The notes: generated by a model not told the origin, from the letters alone. Positions 16,090 to 26,305 are shown, numbered from the stretch's first letter. The stretch: 64,000 bases of DNA from Kordia periserrulae (GCF_003054265.1 NZ_QBKT01000006.1:248001-312000); one strand, 5' to 3'. Translations and numbers: made by a program.

Positions 16090-18855
16090 TTATACTTCTT
16101 TTTCTGTGAATGGAATGTCGATATTGCAAATTTCGAGAATGAGTTGTTTGAGTTCGACCAAGAAACCATCGAGCGTTTCAGCCGTTACCAATTGATTTTT
16201 GTTGCGCGCTCTTGAAGATTCTTTCGTTCCGAATTTTAAAAATCCGCTTTGTAAATTTTTAAACGAAATAATACCCGCTTCCGTATCGCCCGAAAATCCT
16301 TGTTGCTGGTATATCATATACGCGTACGCCAATACTTGAAAGCTTTTGCTGAATTTATAATCCTGCGTCAACAAATCCCAATCGACAATTTCTACATCGC
16401 TTTGCGACACTTTTCCCGTTTTGTAATCGATAATTCGCAGCACGCCATCCAATTCGTCCACACGATCCACTTTTCCGCCAATATAGACAGGAAAATCCAG
16501 TTCAGGAATTTCCACTTTTGCTTGCAAATTTTGCTCTATTTGTAGAATTCGCAATGTTTTTCCGCTTTTTAGGGTTTGCAATTCTTGTTGTAAAAAGTTG
16601 GTTACGTAGCGTTTGGCAACATTAAAAATGATGAGGTTTTTTCCACGATGAATGGTGCCTTCTCCATAGGTTTTTTTAAAGTTTTTTATCACCAATTCTT
16701 CCACTTTTGAAAACATTGCTTTGATGTCTTTTGTGGTGATGATTTGACCTTCAAAAGGTTTGTATAACAATTCAAGCGTGTCGTGCACCACAGTTCCAAG
16801 CGTATTGGCTGCCACAGTTTCTTCTACCGCTTCGTATTCGTTGATGCCTAATATTTTTTGATAATAGAAATCAATCGGATTTCGAATATAAGAAGTCAGC
16901 GCCGATGGCGAAAATCCTTTGTTGGCAATGTCTTTGAGTCGTTCCATTACGGAAGTTTCTTTTTTCACCACTTGCATGGCGTGCTCAATCTTAGGCACTT
17001 TTGGCGTCACTACATGTTGCGTCACCGTATGATTTGGTAATGCGTAGGTTTCTAATTGCATTAAAAAACGACTGCGTTCGCCGCCGCTGAGTCCTTCGGC
17101 TTCGGTATTGTAGAGTAAAAATACATGTTCAGCTCTGTGTAACAATCGATAGAAATGATAGGTGTAAATGGCGTCTTTTTCTTTATAAGTTGGCAGCTTG
17201 AACTGCTTTTTTAAGTCAAACGGAATAAACGAATTGTTACTTTTTCCCGAAGGTAAAATACCTTCATTGACAGACGATAGAATCACAGTTTTGAAGTCGA
17301 GTACACGTGTTTCCAACATTCCCATCAACTGCAAGCCTTGTAGCGGTTCTCCTTTAAAATCGAGTGTTTCGGTACTGATGATTTCTTTGTACAACGCTAG
17401 TAAGGACTTGATATCCGTGATGTAATTGTGTTGTTTGGTTAACAATTGTAATTGATTGAAAACTTCGTTAAAACGATACAAATATTCCAACGCCAACAGA
17501 TGTTGCTCGCGTTCTTCGATTAATGTTGCTTTTAAATGCCGAATCAGCGTCACACAATTTTGAATGGCGGTTTTTGGTTTGTCATTCCAGTAGGTAAATA
17601 ACAATTGTGCAATTTCCTGAGTTTCTTTTGGAAAACGTTCTACAATCACTTCCGTAGCAACATAAATAATGTTGTTGGCTTGAATATATTCAATAATATT
17701 CGCAGCAATATTTTGATCTTTTTGCTGAAATAACGGACGCAAATTGGTGTCCGACAGCACATTGATGATGTTTTTATAGTAAAATGTATCATTTCTGTGA
17801 TGCTCTTGCAGTAGATACAGATTGTTAAATGTGGTTGCTAACGGTATGTCTTTCAGCGGAAAACCCATTGTGATATTAAGACGTTCAATTGCTGACGGAA
17901 GCGAATTTAGACACGGAATGAGCAATTGTTCGTCACCCAAAACCACTGCAACATCTTGAAGCGTTTCATCTTCTTGTTGTAATTTTTGAAGAATTTCACC
18001 AATGTATTTTGCTTGCGTAATATTTTTAGGAACACCGATGATTTCAATATTTTTTTCGGACGAGAAATTATCAGCAATCCAAGAAAATTCATGCTTTTGA
18101 AAGTAGTTCCATTCATAGCGATGACGACGTAAAAATAAACTTGCATCGTGTTCCGGATCGTCAAAAAAGATGTGATCCGTATCCCATAAAATTTCCGCCA
18201 ACCCAACTTCCAAAAACTCTTGAATGATTTTTTCTTCAGCAGTATTAAGTGCATTGAAACCTATAAAATAATGTTTTTTATCTTCGTTTTTCTGCAAATA
18301 AAATTCCAAACTATCAACCGCTTCTCTGTAGACCAATCCTTGATAGGCAATTCCTTTTTGGGTAATTTTATCTGTCAACGCATCATAATATTGCTCCAAT
18401 TTATCCCAAAACTTCAAATAATTCGTCATCAAATCGCTCGGTTCTTTATCTGGCGACCATTGTTGAATTCGCTGAATAGCACTTAAATAGTTAAAAATTT
18501 CTTTATGATTGATGAGATATCGGTCAATTTCATTAAAATCTTGCAGTAGTATTTGCGCCCATTTTGAAAAGGAATCAAACGGTTCTTGCGCGTTTTTGGG
18601 AGTTAATTCTTTGTAAATACTGTAAAATTCAAACAGTAATTCTGTATTGCTGACCGAAGTATATCCAGAAATTTGTTCTACCAATTCTTCAATACTTAAA
18701 ATATCGGGAGCAAAAGAAGTTTGTTGAATTTGCTGTGAAAGTTCGTGTTTTAAGAAGACACCTGCTCTTTTACTGGGCAATACGAGCGTAAGATTGCTAA
18801 TATTGGTATTGGTAGTAAGAATGTATTCAACAACATGTGAGAGGAATGACTTCAT
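16090..18855 (-). CDS. addB: AddB-like PD-(D/E)XK nuclease/inactive helicase
   Basis: A 921-residue protein resembling AddB of the AddAB recombination nuclease. The N-terminus NLTLVLPSKRAGVFLKHEL is the degenerate helicase-like start. The C-terminal RecB nuclease domain shows SALTSYIRNPIDFYYQ, VHDTLELLY (His), GGKVDRVDE and RIIDYKTGK (catalytic Asp and Lys). In Bacillus AddB a Cys sits in the YxxCP motif and forms a 4Fe-4S staple with C-terminal cysteines. Here that residue is Asn and only one Cys remains near the C-terminus, so no cluster is expected. Its partner is probably the AddA-like gene at 21735-24881. Confidence 0.82.
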   Translation of the reverse strand: MKSFLSHVVEYILTTNTNISNLTLVLPSKRAGVFLKHELSQQIQQTSFAPDILSIEELVEQISGYTSVSNTELLFEFYSIYKELTPKNAQEPFDSFSKWAQILLQDFNEIDRYLINHKEIFNYLSAIQRIQQWSPDKEPSDLMTNYLKFWDKLEQYYDALTDKITQKGIAYQGLVYREAVDSLEFYLQKNEDKKHYFIGFNALNTAEEKIIQEFLEVGLAEILWDTDHIFFDDPEHDASLFLRRHRYEWNYFQKHEFSWIADNFSSEKNIEIIGVPKNITQAKYIGEILQKLQQEDETLQDVAVVLGDEQLLIPCLNSLPSAIERLNITMGFPLKDIPLATTFNNLYLLQEHHRNDTFYYKNIINVLSDTNLRPLFQQKDQNIAANIIEYIQANNIIYVATEVIVERFPKETQEIAQLLFTYWNDKPKTAIQNCVTLIRHLKATLIEEREQHLLALEYLYRFNEVFNQLQLLTKQHNYITDIKSLLALYKEIISTETLDFKGEPLQGLQLMGMLETRVLDFKTVILSSVNEGILPSGKSNNSFIPFDLKKQFKLPTYKEKDAIYTYHFYRLLHRAEHVFLLYNTEAEGLSGGERSRFLMQLETYALPNHTVTQHVVTPKVPKIEHAMQVVKKETSVMERLKDIANKGFSPSALTSYIRNPIDFYYQKILGINEYEAVEETVAANTLGTVVHDTLELLYKPFEGQIITTKDIKAMFSKVEELVIKNFKKTYGEGTIHRGKNLIIFNVAKRYVTNFLQQELQTLKSGKTLRILQIEQNLQAKVEIPELDFPVYIGGKVDRVDELDGVLRIIDYKTGKVSQSDVEIVDWDLLTQDYKFSKSFQVLAYAYMIYQQQGFSGDTEAGIISFKNLQSGFLKFGTKESSRARNKNQLVTAETLDGFLVELKQLILEICNIDIPFTEKEV

Positions 18856-18864
18856 ATTGTAAAA

Positions 18865-18897
18865 ATAAAAAAACGCCTCGATATTTCGAGGCGTTTA
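18865..18897 (-). terminator. intrinsic terminator of ompA-like gene
   Basis: AAACGCCTCGA / TCGAGGCGTTT, an 11-base stem with A/T tracts on both sides, placed just after the OmpA stop on the minus strand. Confidence 0.88.
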
Positions 18898-18921
18898 TTA
18901 TAATGTTATGTGAGATTGAAA

Positions 18922-20295
18922 TTAGTTTCTAACTAATTTGATTTCTACTCTTCTGTTTTGAGCTCTTCCTGCTCTAGTTTTGTTAGATGCAATTGGCTCT
19001 CTTTCACCGTATCCAATAGAAGTAAATTTGTTAGGTAACTTAGATTCTAAGTAACTCTTAACTGCATTTGCTCTTTCTTCAGATAATTTTTGGTTTAAAG
19101 ATTCAGAACCTACGCTGTCAGTGTGTCCACCGATAGTGAATTCTTCTTTAGGGAAACCTTTAATTAATTCTACAATCTTGTTTAAGATTTCGTAAGTTTC
19201 TTGCTTGAAAGAATCTTTTCCAGAGTTAAAGTAAACTGTTCTTGCTAAGTTGTCTAACTCAGTAATTTCAGTAACAGTCATTCTTGCGATTGGAGGACAT
19301 CCGTCGTTTTCAGCAACACCAGCTACTTCTGGACATCTGTCATCTTTATCTAATACTCCGTCACCGTCTTTGTCAGTCCATGGACAACCTTTGTTTGCAG
19401 CTGGACCAGCTTCGTTTGGACAGTTATCTTTAGCATCAGTGATTCCGTCGCTATCAGCATCAGGACATCCATTTAAAGAAGCTAAACCTGCAGTGTTTGG
19501 ACAGTCATCTTTTGCATCAGCAATTCCGTCACCGTCAGTATCAGGACATCCGTTTAATGCAGCTAAACCTGCAGTATCAGGACAGTCATCTTTACTATCT
19601 TCGATTCCGTCACCGTCAGTATCAGGACATCCGTTGAATTCTGGTAAACCTTTTACGTCTGGACAAGCATCGTCTTTGTCATAAATTCCGTCTTCATCAG
19701 TATCTTTTCCACCAAATTTGATAGCGATACCAGCTAAGTGTTGGAAGTGAGGAGCTAAATAATCCTCAAAAGAGTGCTTGTATGTTGTTTGAAAGTTTAA
19801 TGCGATACTTTCAGAAAACCAGTAGTTGATACCTAAACCTCCGTTTACAGTACCTGCTCCGATATCGTCAACCCAAGTGTAACCTCCACCAACTTCTACA
19901 TAAGGATCAAATTTCCCTAAGTCAACTAATTCGCTGATGTTGTACTTGATAAGTGCGTCGAAACCGTAGTATGTTAAATCTTCTACTTTTTGTGTTCCAA
20001 ACTTCTCAATTCTATTAACAGAACCTCTTGCTCCTACAGAAAATCCGTCTCCAACATATTTAGAAACGCTAATTGCTGAAAGCGTTGGTAGGATATTCCA
20101 GTGGTCTCCTACATTGAAGTATTCGTCAAACCACTTTCCTGTAACTCCTGCTGCTTCCATATCGTTTGTTGGATAGAAATCAACAGCATTAACGCTAACG
20201 TTAATTTGCCACGGGTTATTTGAGTCTTGAGCTTTTACGTTGCTGAATCCTACTACAAGCAACAAAGCAACTAAAAATCTGCTAAGATGTTTCAT
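18922..20295 (-). CDS. OmpA family outer-membrane protein with TSP3 repeats
   Basis: A 457-residue outer-membrane protein. Signal peptide MKHLSRFLVALLLVVGFSNVKAQ is followed by an OprF-like eight-stranded barrel (about 25-195), then five Asp-rich thrombospondin type 3 units (DTDGDGI.D..D.CP, about 197-325) that bind Ca2+, and a C-terminal OmpA domain (FTIGGHTDSVGSESLNQKLSEERA, with the peptidoglycan-binding Asp and Arg). It anchors the outer membrane to peptidoglycan. The gene has its own strong promoter and terminator, as expected of an abundant porin-like protein. Confidence 0.93.
   Translation of the reverse strand: MKHLSRFLVALLLVVGFSNVKAQDSNNPWQINVSVNAVDFYPTNDMEAAGVTGKWFDEYFNVGDHWNILPTLSAISVSKYVGDGFSVGARGSVNRIEKFGTQKVEDLTYYGFDALIKYNISELVDLGKFDPYVEVGGGYTWVDDIGAGTVNGGLGINYWFSESIALNFQTTYKHSFEDYLAPHFQHLAGIAIKFGGKDTDEDGIYDKDDACPDVKGLPEFNGCPDTDGDGIEDSKDDCPDTAGLAALNGCPDTDGDGIADAKDDCPNTAGLASLNGCPDADSDGITDAKDNCPNEAGPAANKGCPWTDKDGDGVLDKDDRCPEVAGVAENDGCPPIARMTVTEITELDNLARTVYFNSGKDSFKQETYEILNKIVELIKGFPKEEFTIGGHTDSVGSESLNQKLSEERANAVKSYLESKLPNKFTSIGYGEREPIASNKTRAGRAQNRRVEIKLVRN
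19295..19705 (-). repeat. in-gene TSP3 repeats
   Basis: About five tandem units near 81 bases long, encoding CPDTDGDGI.DA.DDCP...GL..LNG. The two central units are nearly identical, so recombination between them could change copy number. Confidence 0.75.
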
Positions 20296-20331
20296 GTTTT
20301 AATTATTTAATTTTAAGTGTTAATTAAAGGA

Positions 20332-20362
20332 CAAATGTAAGTTGTTAATACTTATTAACAAA
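20332..20362 (-). promoter_or_regulatory. consensus Bacteroidota promoter of ompA-like gene
   Basis: On the minus strand TTTG, 19 bases, TACATTTG. This is an exact match to the -33/-7 consensus of this phylum, about 37 bases before the ATG. Confidence 0.85.
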
Positions 20363-20416
20363 GACAAATATATTAATTTTTTTAGAATCCGTTAAGAAAT
20401 ATGAATATTTAAGCTT

Positions 20417-21610
20417 TTAAATCACATTTAATTCTTTTCCAATTTCGGTAAATGCGGCAATTGCTTTGTCCAAATGTTCTTTGGTATGTGCTGCTGATAA
20501 CTGCACACGTATTCTAGCTTTTCCTTTGGGAACTACAGGATAGAAGAATCCAATTACGTAAATTCCTTTTTCCAATAATTTGTCTGCCATGATTTGCGAT
20601 AACTTGGCATCATACAGCATTACAGGCACAATTGCCGAATCACCATCCACAATATCAAAACCAGCATTTTTAATACCTTTTTTGAAATATGCAGTGTTGT
20701 CCATAAGCGTATCGCGCAGTGTTGTATCATTTTCCAGCATTTCAAATACTTTGATAGATGCGCCTACAATTGCAGGTGCTAACGAGTTTGAAAATAAATA
20801 CGGTCTTGAACGTTGACGCAATATTTCAATAATTTCTTTTTTTCCTGTGGTGTAACCGCCCATAGCACCGCCCATCGCTTTTCCGAGTGTTCCTGTAATG
20901 ATGTCAATTTTTCCCATTACATTTTTATCTTCCAGCGTTCCGCGTCCGGTTTCACCGATAAAACCAGTAGCATGACATTCGTCAATCATAATCATCGCAT
21001 CGTATTTTTCTGCCAAAGCGACAATTTCATCCAGTGGAGCTACCAATCCGTCCATAGAGAATACACCATCTGTTACAATAAGTTTAAATCGTGCACCATC
21101 GGCATTGGCTTGTTGGAGTTGCTTCTCCAAATCTGCCATGTCATTATTTTGGTAACGATAACGCGCCGCTTTACACAAACGAACACCATCTATAATAGAA
21201 GCGTGATTGAGCGAATCAGAAATAATAGCGTCTTCTTTTGTCAATAATGGTTCAAACACACCGCCATTTGCATCAAATGCTGCTGCGTATAATATCGTGT
21301 CTTCTGTTCCGTAAAAATCGGCTATTTTTTGTTCTAGTTTTTTGTGAATATCCTGCGTTCCGCAAATAAATCGTACCGAAGACATCCCAAAACCGTGCGT
21401 ATCCATCGTGTCTTTTGCAGCTTGAATGACATCTGGGTGCGATGACAATCCCAAATAATTATTCGCACAGAAATTAATAACCGTTTCGCCAGTATTGATG
21501 GTAATTTCTGCTCCTTGTGCAGAAGTAATGATGCGTTCTTTTTTATAAAGTCCAGCTTCTTCTATTTCTTGAAGCTCTTTTTGTAAGTGTTGTTGTATGC
21601 TTCCGTACAT
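20417..21610 (-). CDS. kbl: glycine C-acetyltransferase (2-amino-3-ketobutyrate CoA ligase)
   Basis: A 397-residue PLP enzyme of the alpha-oxoamine synthase family. It cleaves 2-amino-3-ketobutyrate with CoA to glycine and acetyl-CoA in threonine breakdown. The Schiff-base lysine is Lys244 in [13 protein letters not shown], with [12 protein letters not shown] (PLP-binding Asp) at 208-219 and the N-terminal [14 protein letters not shown] at 46-59. The length and the [13 protein letters not shown] start match Kbl rather than BioF. Threonine dehydrogenase is not in the window. Confidence 0.92.
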   Translation of the reverse strand: MYGSIQQHLQKELQEIEEAGLYKKERIITSAQGAEITINTGETVINFCANNYLGLSSHPDVIQAAKDTMDTHGFGMSSVRFICGTQDIHKKLEQKIADFYGTEDTILYAAAFDANGGVFEPLLTKEDAIISDSLNHASIIDGVRLCKAARYRYQNNDMADLEKQLQQANADGARFKLIVTDGVFSMDGLVAPLDEIVALAEKYDAMIMIDECHATGFIGETGRGTLEDKNVMGKIDIITGTLGKAMGGAMGGYTTGKKEIIEILRQRSRPYLFSNSLAPAIVGASIKVFEMLENDTTLRDTLMDNTAYFKKGIKNAGFDIVDGDSAIVPVMLYDAKLSQIMADKLLEKGIYVIGFFYPVVPKGKARIRVQLSAAHTKEHLDKAIAAFTEIGKELNVI

Positions 21611-21734
21611 GTTTTGTTAGGTTTTCTACAAAAATAACGACGATTTTTGAGTTTTGCACGGTTTGTATTGAATTTATCGTAACAATGGTGTCTTTTTTTG
21701 GTTGATTTTTAGCATATTTTCAAAAATGAAAGCA

Positions 21735-24700
21735 TTACACGTACTTCACAACGATTTCTTCGTTGATGTATAATAGTATTTTTTTAGTGACTGAAAAGCC
21801 CATTTCTGTCAGCGTATCGGCGTATTCGTATAGTTTTTCGACGTAAAACGGATCGTGCATGCCCGTTTTGTAATCTATGATAACCGTTTCGCCGTTTGGA
21901 TTGACCACAATTCTGTCGGGACGTAAAATTTTTCCAGCTTTTGAAATGATGTCTTTTTCGTTATAAACCGTATTATCTTGATGAAAATAGGTGCTAATTT
22001 CTGAGTGATTCACAACGTCACGAATACTTTCTTCCAACTTTTCGCGCTGTTGTTCGTCAATAATTCCTTTGCTGATATATTCATCCAACACAAATGCTAC
22101 ATCGGAAGGATATTTTATCTGCGCCAAGATATCGTGTATTAAATTTCCTTTTTCAATGGCGGCTTCTTGCGAAGTGTCCCACAACAAGCCTTGCTTGGTC
22201 ATCAAATGCAAGTTGTGATCTTCTTTGGCAGTGCTGATGAATCCTTTTTGAACTTCTGTTTGAACAGGTTGTTTGGTTTCCGCTTTCGCTAGATTTTCCT
22301 CAGATTCCCCAAATGTATAGTGCAACAATTCATCGCTCCAACGTTCTTTTGTCTTGAGATAGTTGATAAACAAGCCTGAAAACGTCTGTAAACGTTCATT
22401 TCCGTTGCGATCGACATCTTTTTTGGTAATGACATGCAATTGCTGTACAGGTCGCGTAAAAGCTACGTAGAGGATGTTAAAATTGTCCAACTCCAACTGC
22501 GATTGTCGCTCAGCATACAACATTTCGCCAATTTCGCCGTATTCTTGAATCGTACTATTGAGGTTCAAATAGGCTTCTTCAAAACCGTTAAAGTCGTCTT
22601 GGTTGATGGGAAACCAGATTTTTGGTTCTACTTCTTTGTAAATGTCCGTATTGGCAAATGGAAAAATCACCACAGGAAACTCCAATCCTTTCGATTTGTG
22701 AATGGTCATAATTTGCACTGCATTTTCCGAGCCAGAAGCCATAATGCTTAAATGATTTTTTTTCTTTTCCCAATGTTCTAAAAAGCCAGCAAATCCGAGT
22801 TGTTTCTTTTGGGTGTATTCCAATACAAAATCTAAGAAAAATTGAATGTACGCATCCGATTCATTGGTAAGATGAAACGCACGCACACAATATTCCACCG
22901 CTTCGTACAACGATAATTGCAAGAAATAGGTGAAATCGAAATCAAAATCGGTCAAAGCTTGAAACATTTCTTCCGATTCAAGCGCCACGTATGTTTTTAA
23001 AAAAGTATGCTTTTGTGGTAATTGTAGCTTTTCCGTCGCCAAATAATTGAGCAAATGTAGCTTGACTTCATTATTTTTTGGTTGAATGGCCAATTTTAAA
23101 ACATCGGTAATAAATTGAACTTCCTGCGAACGTTTGATTAGCAAAGTTTCCGACGAAATAATCGGAATTTCTTTTGAAGACAACATATCAGCAATGGCAA
23201 TTCCTTCACTTTTTCGGCGTGTAAGTACGCAAATATCTTTATAATCGAATCCTTTTTGACATAATTCTTCAATTTTCGCGATGACTTTTTCGGGAATAAT
23301 CTCGAATTCTTCTTCCACCGAATTGGCTTCGACAAAATCAAACGTTACCAAACCGCCTTTTTTGTCGTTCGTTTCTTGTGTGCTGCCGTTTTTATAAATA
23401 TTTTTAAATTCCTCTTGATGAAAAAACTGCGAAATATGCTGAAAGAAATCGTTGTTAAAGTGGATAATTTCGTCAAAACTGCGGTAGTTTCTCGGAAGAT
23501 TCTCGGAATGTTTTTCCACAAAAAACGGATTCACGTCGTTGTTGAGTCCGATAAATTGCTCTGCTTTTCCGCCACGCCAGCGATAAATAGACTGTTTGGC
23601 ATCGCCCACAATGGTCAACGAACCACTTTTTGCGCCCAACGCTTCGGTTTGTAATTTGTTCGAAATCAACGGAATTAAGTTTTGCCATTGCATTTCGGAC
23701 GTATCTTGAAACTCGTCAATAAAATAATACTTGTATTTTTCACCCAAACGCTCATAAATAAATGGCGCAGGTTCATCTTTGATGGTTTCGCTAATTAAGG
23801 TATTGAATTCGGAAATCAACAATAAATTCTGTTCATCTTTGATGGTTTCCAGCTCTTGCTGAATGGCGTTTAATACAGAAAGTGGCGTGATGTTTTTATA
23901 GAAATTTTTTAAAAAGCTCAGTTCGTAAACGTTTTGCTTGCAACTGTGATACAATGCTGTAAGTTGTGGCAATAAACCATCAATGGTAGCAGCTTTGTCC
24001 GCATCGAGTGTTTTTTTGTACACTGCTCCATCCGCCAAATTTTCAGCCAATTTATTTCCGTAGAGATTTCGTTCGTTAAAATCTTTTTCTGCAATTTTTT
24101 TAAAATGATTTGGAAGTGTTCCACGCAAAAAATCTTCGAATTCCAATCCTGCGTTGTTCAATAAGTCTAAAACGCTTTGTCCGGCTTTGGAAAGTTCATT
24201 GGAAATTGTTTCTATTTTTTGTTGCAAAATTTCTTTTAATGCTTTAAAATCTTCCAGCGTTTTGTCTTTGAGCTTCCGCAGATGTGGTTTTTCATTTTCG
24301 TTTAAGAGTAACTTTGCAATCTTATTCAAATCGAACGCAATGTCCCAGCTTTTATCATCATCGGCTTTTTCAAGCGCGTATTCAATCAATACATCTGAAA
24401 TGAGTTGGTCTTCGCCTGCTTTTGAAATCAATTGATCTACGGCTTCGTTGAGTAACGCGTCAGTGTCCAATTCTACTTCAAAGTTCAACGGAAGCTTTAA
24501 ATCGTACGCAAAGGTTCTGATAACGCTGTGCGTAAATTTATCAATCGTGGCTACTTCAAAAAACGCGTAGTTGTGCAAAATGCTTTTCAGTACTTCTTTG
24601 GCTTTTTGCTGTAATTGCGCTGGATGCAATTTCAAATCGGCAGCCAACTCTTGAAACATTGGTGAATGTTCCGCAGTTTCATCAAATGCAAATATATTGA

Positions 24701-24881
24701 GGTTTTGAATGATTCGCGCCTTCATTTCCGCCACCGCTTTATTGGTAAACGTAACCGCTAAAATTTGCTTGTATGCGTCTTTTTGAACGGAAGAAAGCAA
24801 AATACGCAAGTAGTCTTTAACCAACGTATAGGTTTTTCCAGAACCAGCAGAAGCATTGTAAATAATAAAAGGTGTAGCCAC
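21735..24881 (-). CDS. addA: AddA/RecB-like UvrD helicase-nuclease
   Basis: A 1048-residue superfamily 1A helicase fused to a RecB-type nuclease. Visible motifs are Walker A ASAGSGKT (10-17), motif Ia VTFTNKAVAEMK, motif II FIDEFQDTSE, motif III GDAKQSIYRWRGG, motif V MTIHKSKGLEFPVV, motif VI LYVAFTRPVQQLHV, and nuclease residues in RPDRIVV and VIIDYKTG near the C-terminus. With the AddB-like protein it should form the complex that resects double-strand breaks for RecA. Translation starts at GTG 24881. It is separated from the AddB gene by ompA and kbl. Confidence 0.88.
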   Translation of the reverse strand: MATPFIIYNASAGSGKTYTLVKDYLRILLSSVQKDAYKQILAVTFTNKAVAEMKARIIQNLNIFAFDETAEHSPMFQELAADLKLHPAQLQQKAKEVLKSILHNYAFFEVATIDKFTHSVIRTFAYDLKLPLNFEVELDTDALLNEAVDQLISKAGEDQLISDVLIEYALEKADDDKSWDIAFDLNKIAKLLLNENEKPHLRKLKDKTLEDFKALKEILQQKIETISNELSKAGQSVLDLLNNAGLEFEDFLRGTLPNHFKKIAEKDFNERNLYGNKLAENLADGAVYKKTLDADKAATIDGLLPQLTALYHSCKQNVYELSFLKNFYKNITPLSVLNAIQQELETIKDEQNLLLISEFNTLISETIKDEPAPFIYERLGEKYKYYFIDEFQDTSEMQWQNLIPLISNKLQTEALGAKSGSLTIVGDAKQSIYRWRGGKAEQFIGLNNDVNPFFVEKHSENLPRNYRSFDEIIHFNNDFFQHISQFFHQEEFKNIYKNGSTQETNDKKGGLVTFDFVEANSVEEEFEIIPEKVIAKIEELCQKGFDYKDICVLTRRKSEGIAIADMLSSKEIPIISSETLLIKRSQEVQFITDVLKLAIQPKNNEVKLHLLNYLATEKLQLPQKHTFLKTYVALESEEMFQALTDFDFDFTYFLQLSLYEAVEYCVRAFHLTNESDAYIQFFLDFVLEYTQKKQLGFAGFLEHWEKKKNHLSIMASGSENAVQIMTIHKSKGLEFPVVIFPFANTDIYKEVEPKIWFPINQDDFNGFEEAYLNLNSTIQEYGEIGEMLYAERQSQLELDNFNILYVAFTRPVQQLHVITKKDVDRNGNERLQTFSGLFINYLKTKERWSDELLHYTFGESEENLAKAETKQPVQTEVQKGFISTAKEDHNLHLMTKQGLLWDTSQEAAIEKGNLIHDILAQIKYPSDVAFVLDEYISKGIIDEQQREKLEESIRDVVNHSEISTYFHQDNTVYNEKDIISKAGKILRPDRIVVNPNGETVIIDYKTGMHDPFYVEKLYEYADTLTEMGFSVTKKILLYINEEIVVKYV

Positions 24882-24941
24882 AGAAGTTTGTTTAACGTTT
24901 TACAAAGATACTTTAAAAATCCACGTTTCTTTTGGATAACA

Positions 24942-24975
24942 AAAAATCCAGCTTTATTATAAAGCTGGATTTTTC
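24942..24975 (-). terminator. intrinsic terminator of Cys-rich precursor gene
   Basis: AAAAATCCAGCTTT / AAAGCTGGATTTTT, a 14-base stem with a 5-base loop. Confidence 0.88.
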
Positions 24976-24994
24976 AATTTTATACGTGTGACTA

Positions 24995-25291
24995 TTAACA
25001 AACATATCCTGGACAAGAAATTCCGCCAGAGTTTCCGCCAGTTCCGCCGCCACCTCCAGTGGTTCCGCCACAATTATATACAGTGCAGTTGGCAAAAGAA
25101 TAATCGTTGCAATCTGAATATTGCGTACAGGTAACGGTTAAATCGCAATCGGAAATACAAGTTTCTGCTACCGATAAATCAATAGGTTCACAGAAATATC
25201 CTGTTCTACCACCTATAATATCTTCAGGTTTTAGCGTTGAAATTTTTGTTTTTCTAAACATCAATTTTTGTGTGAAATTCTTTTTTTTCAT
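24995..25291 (-). CDS. Cys-rich precursor peptide with lanthipeptide-like leader
   Basis: A 98-residue peptide. The basic leader (KLMFRKTKISTLKPEDIIGG) has the KxxISxL motif of Bacteroidota class I lanthipeptide precursors and ends in a Gly-Gly that could be the cleavage site. The core has nine cysteines, many Thr/Ser, and a glycine-rich spacer (GGTTGGGGGTGGNSGG) before a final SCPGYVC. GTAACCAAAA precedes the ATG by 10 bases. It is an isolated gene with its own terminator, and no modification gene is adjacent. Modification and export are inferred. Confidence 0.65.
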   Translation of the reverse strand: MKKKNFTQKLMFRKTKISTLKPEDIIGGRTGYFCEPIDLSVAETCISDCDLTVTCTQYSDCNDYSFANCTVYNCGGTTGGGGGTGGNSGGISCPGYVC

Positions 25292-25591
25292 GATTTAAAA
25301 GTTTTGGTTACTATTATATTTTATGAAGGTTGTTAGCTGGTTAGACTAAAAATCTTCTTTAAAGATAACGAAAAGTATTTCAAAAAAATTGTGGTAGCTG
25401 TTGCTATTTCTACGTCGTGTTTGATTTTAGAGTGAAAATTCTAGCGAAAAACGGTGTTAAAATTAGTAGCGCAGCATAGATTAACTTTATGTGAATATTA
25501 TCATAATCTTTCTAGACAGCTTTATTTTGTTGATAGTTATGATTAAATTTGTAAACATAAAAACAAATGTTTAACCAAAAAAACAATCATA
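25292..25591. other. divergent intergenic region (precursor / SOD)
   Basis: 300 bases without a gene. It holds the divergent promoters of the precursor peptide (minus) and of SOD (plus, TAAATTTG at 25544) and a TTAACCAAAA element at 25571-25580. Nothing else stands out. Confidence 0.5.
25544..25551 (+). promoter_or_regulatory. -7 box TAAATTTG upstream of SOD
   Basis: An exact TAnnTTTG match 40 bases before the ATG. The leader then carries TTAACCAAAA at 25571. Confidence 0.5.
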
Positions 25592-26200
25592 ATGGCTTTT
25601 GAATTACCGAAATTACCATACGCATACGATGCTTTAGAACCACATATTGACGCAAGAACGATGGAAATCCATCATTCAAAACATCACAACGGATATACGA
25701 ACAAATTAAACGCTGCGATTGAAGGAACCGATTTAGAAGGAAAATCAATCGAAGATATTTTAACGAACTTAGATATGAGCAACAAAGGAGTTCGTAACAA
25801 TGGTGGCGGATTTTACAATCACAGTCTTTTTTGGGATGTGATGAATCCAGAAGATAGAGGATATCTTTCAGGAGAATTAAAAGATGCTATTGAAGCAGAA
25901 TTTGGTTCAAAAGATGCTTTTATTGAAGCATTTAGCAACGCAGCAGCAACACAATTTGGATCAGGTTGGGCTTGGCTTTGTGTTCACAAAGGAGGAAAAG
26001 TAGAAGTATGTTCTACTCCAAACCAAGACAATCCGTTAATGCCAGGTGTTGGTTGTGGCGGAACGCCAATTTTAGGATTGGATGTATGGGAACATGCATA
26101 TTACCTAAATTATCAAAACAGACGTCCAGATTATATCGAAGCATTTTTTAAAGTGATTAACTGGAACGAAATAGAAAGACGTTACGCGGAAAGCAAATAA
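25592..26200 (+). CDS. sodA: superoxide dismutase, Fe/Mn type
   Basis: A 202-residue cytoplasmic Fe/Mn SOD that dismutates superoxide to O2 and H2O2. The four metal ligands are visible: His27 (IHHSKHH), His77 (FYNHSLFW), Asp164 and His168 ([19 protein letters not shown]). Metal preference cannot be fixed by eye. GSGWAWL and the GGxPILG segment fit the family, but the Cys-containing [10 protein letters not shown] is less usual. Monocistronic, with a terminator directly downstream. Confidence 0.95.
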   Translation: MAFELPKLPYAYDALEPHIDARTMEIHHSKHHNGYTNKLNAAIEGTDLEGKSIEDILTNLDMSNKGVRNNGGGFYNHSLFWDVMNPEDRGYLSGELKDAIEAEFGSKDAFIEAFSNAAATQFGSGWAWLCVHKGGKVEVCSTPNQDNPLMPGVGCGGTPILGLDVWEHAYYLNYQNRRPDYIEAFFKVINWNEIERRYAESK

Positions 26201-26226
26201 GAAGTGAATTTCTTAAAAATATGGAG

Positions 26227-26256
26227 AAAGGCGAACAGCGATGTTCGTCTTTTTTG
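26227..26256 (+). terminator. intrinsic terminator of SOD
   Basis: AAGGCGAACA / TGTTCGTCTT stem (one G-U pair), four-base loop, then a T tract. Confidence 0.8.
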
Positions 26257-26263
26257 TTTTTTT

Positions 26264-26294
<31 letters not shown>

Positions 26295-26305
26295 TTTTTT
26301 ATGAT

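Noticed and set aside
19250-19684. 144-codon plus-strand frame with repeated Ser/Pro-rich units
   Set aside because: It is the antisense of the Asp-rich TSP3 repeats of the OmpA-like gene; its periodicity is inherited.
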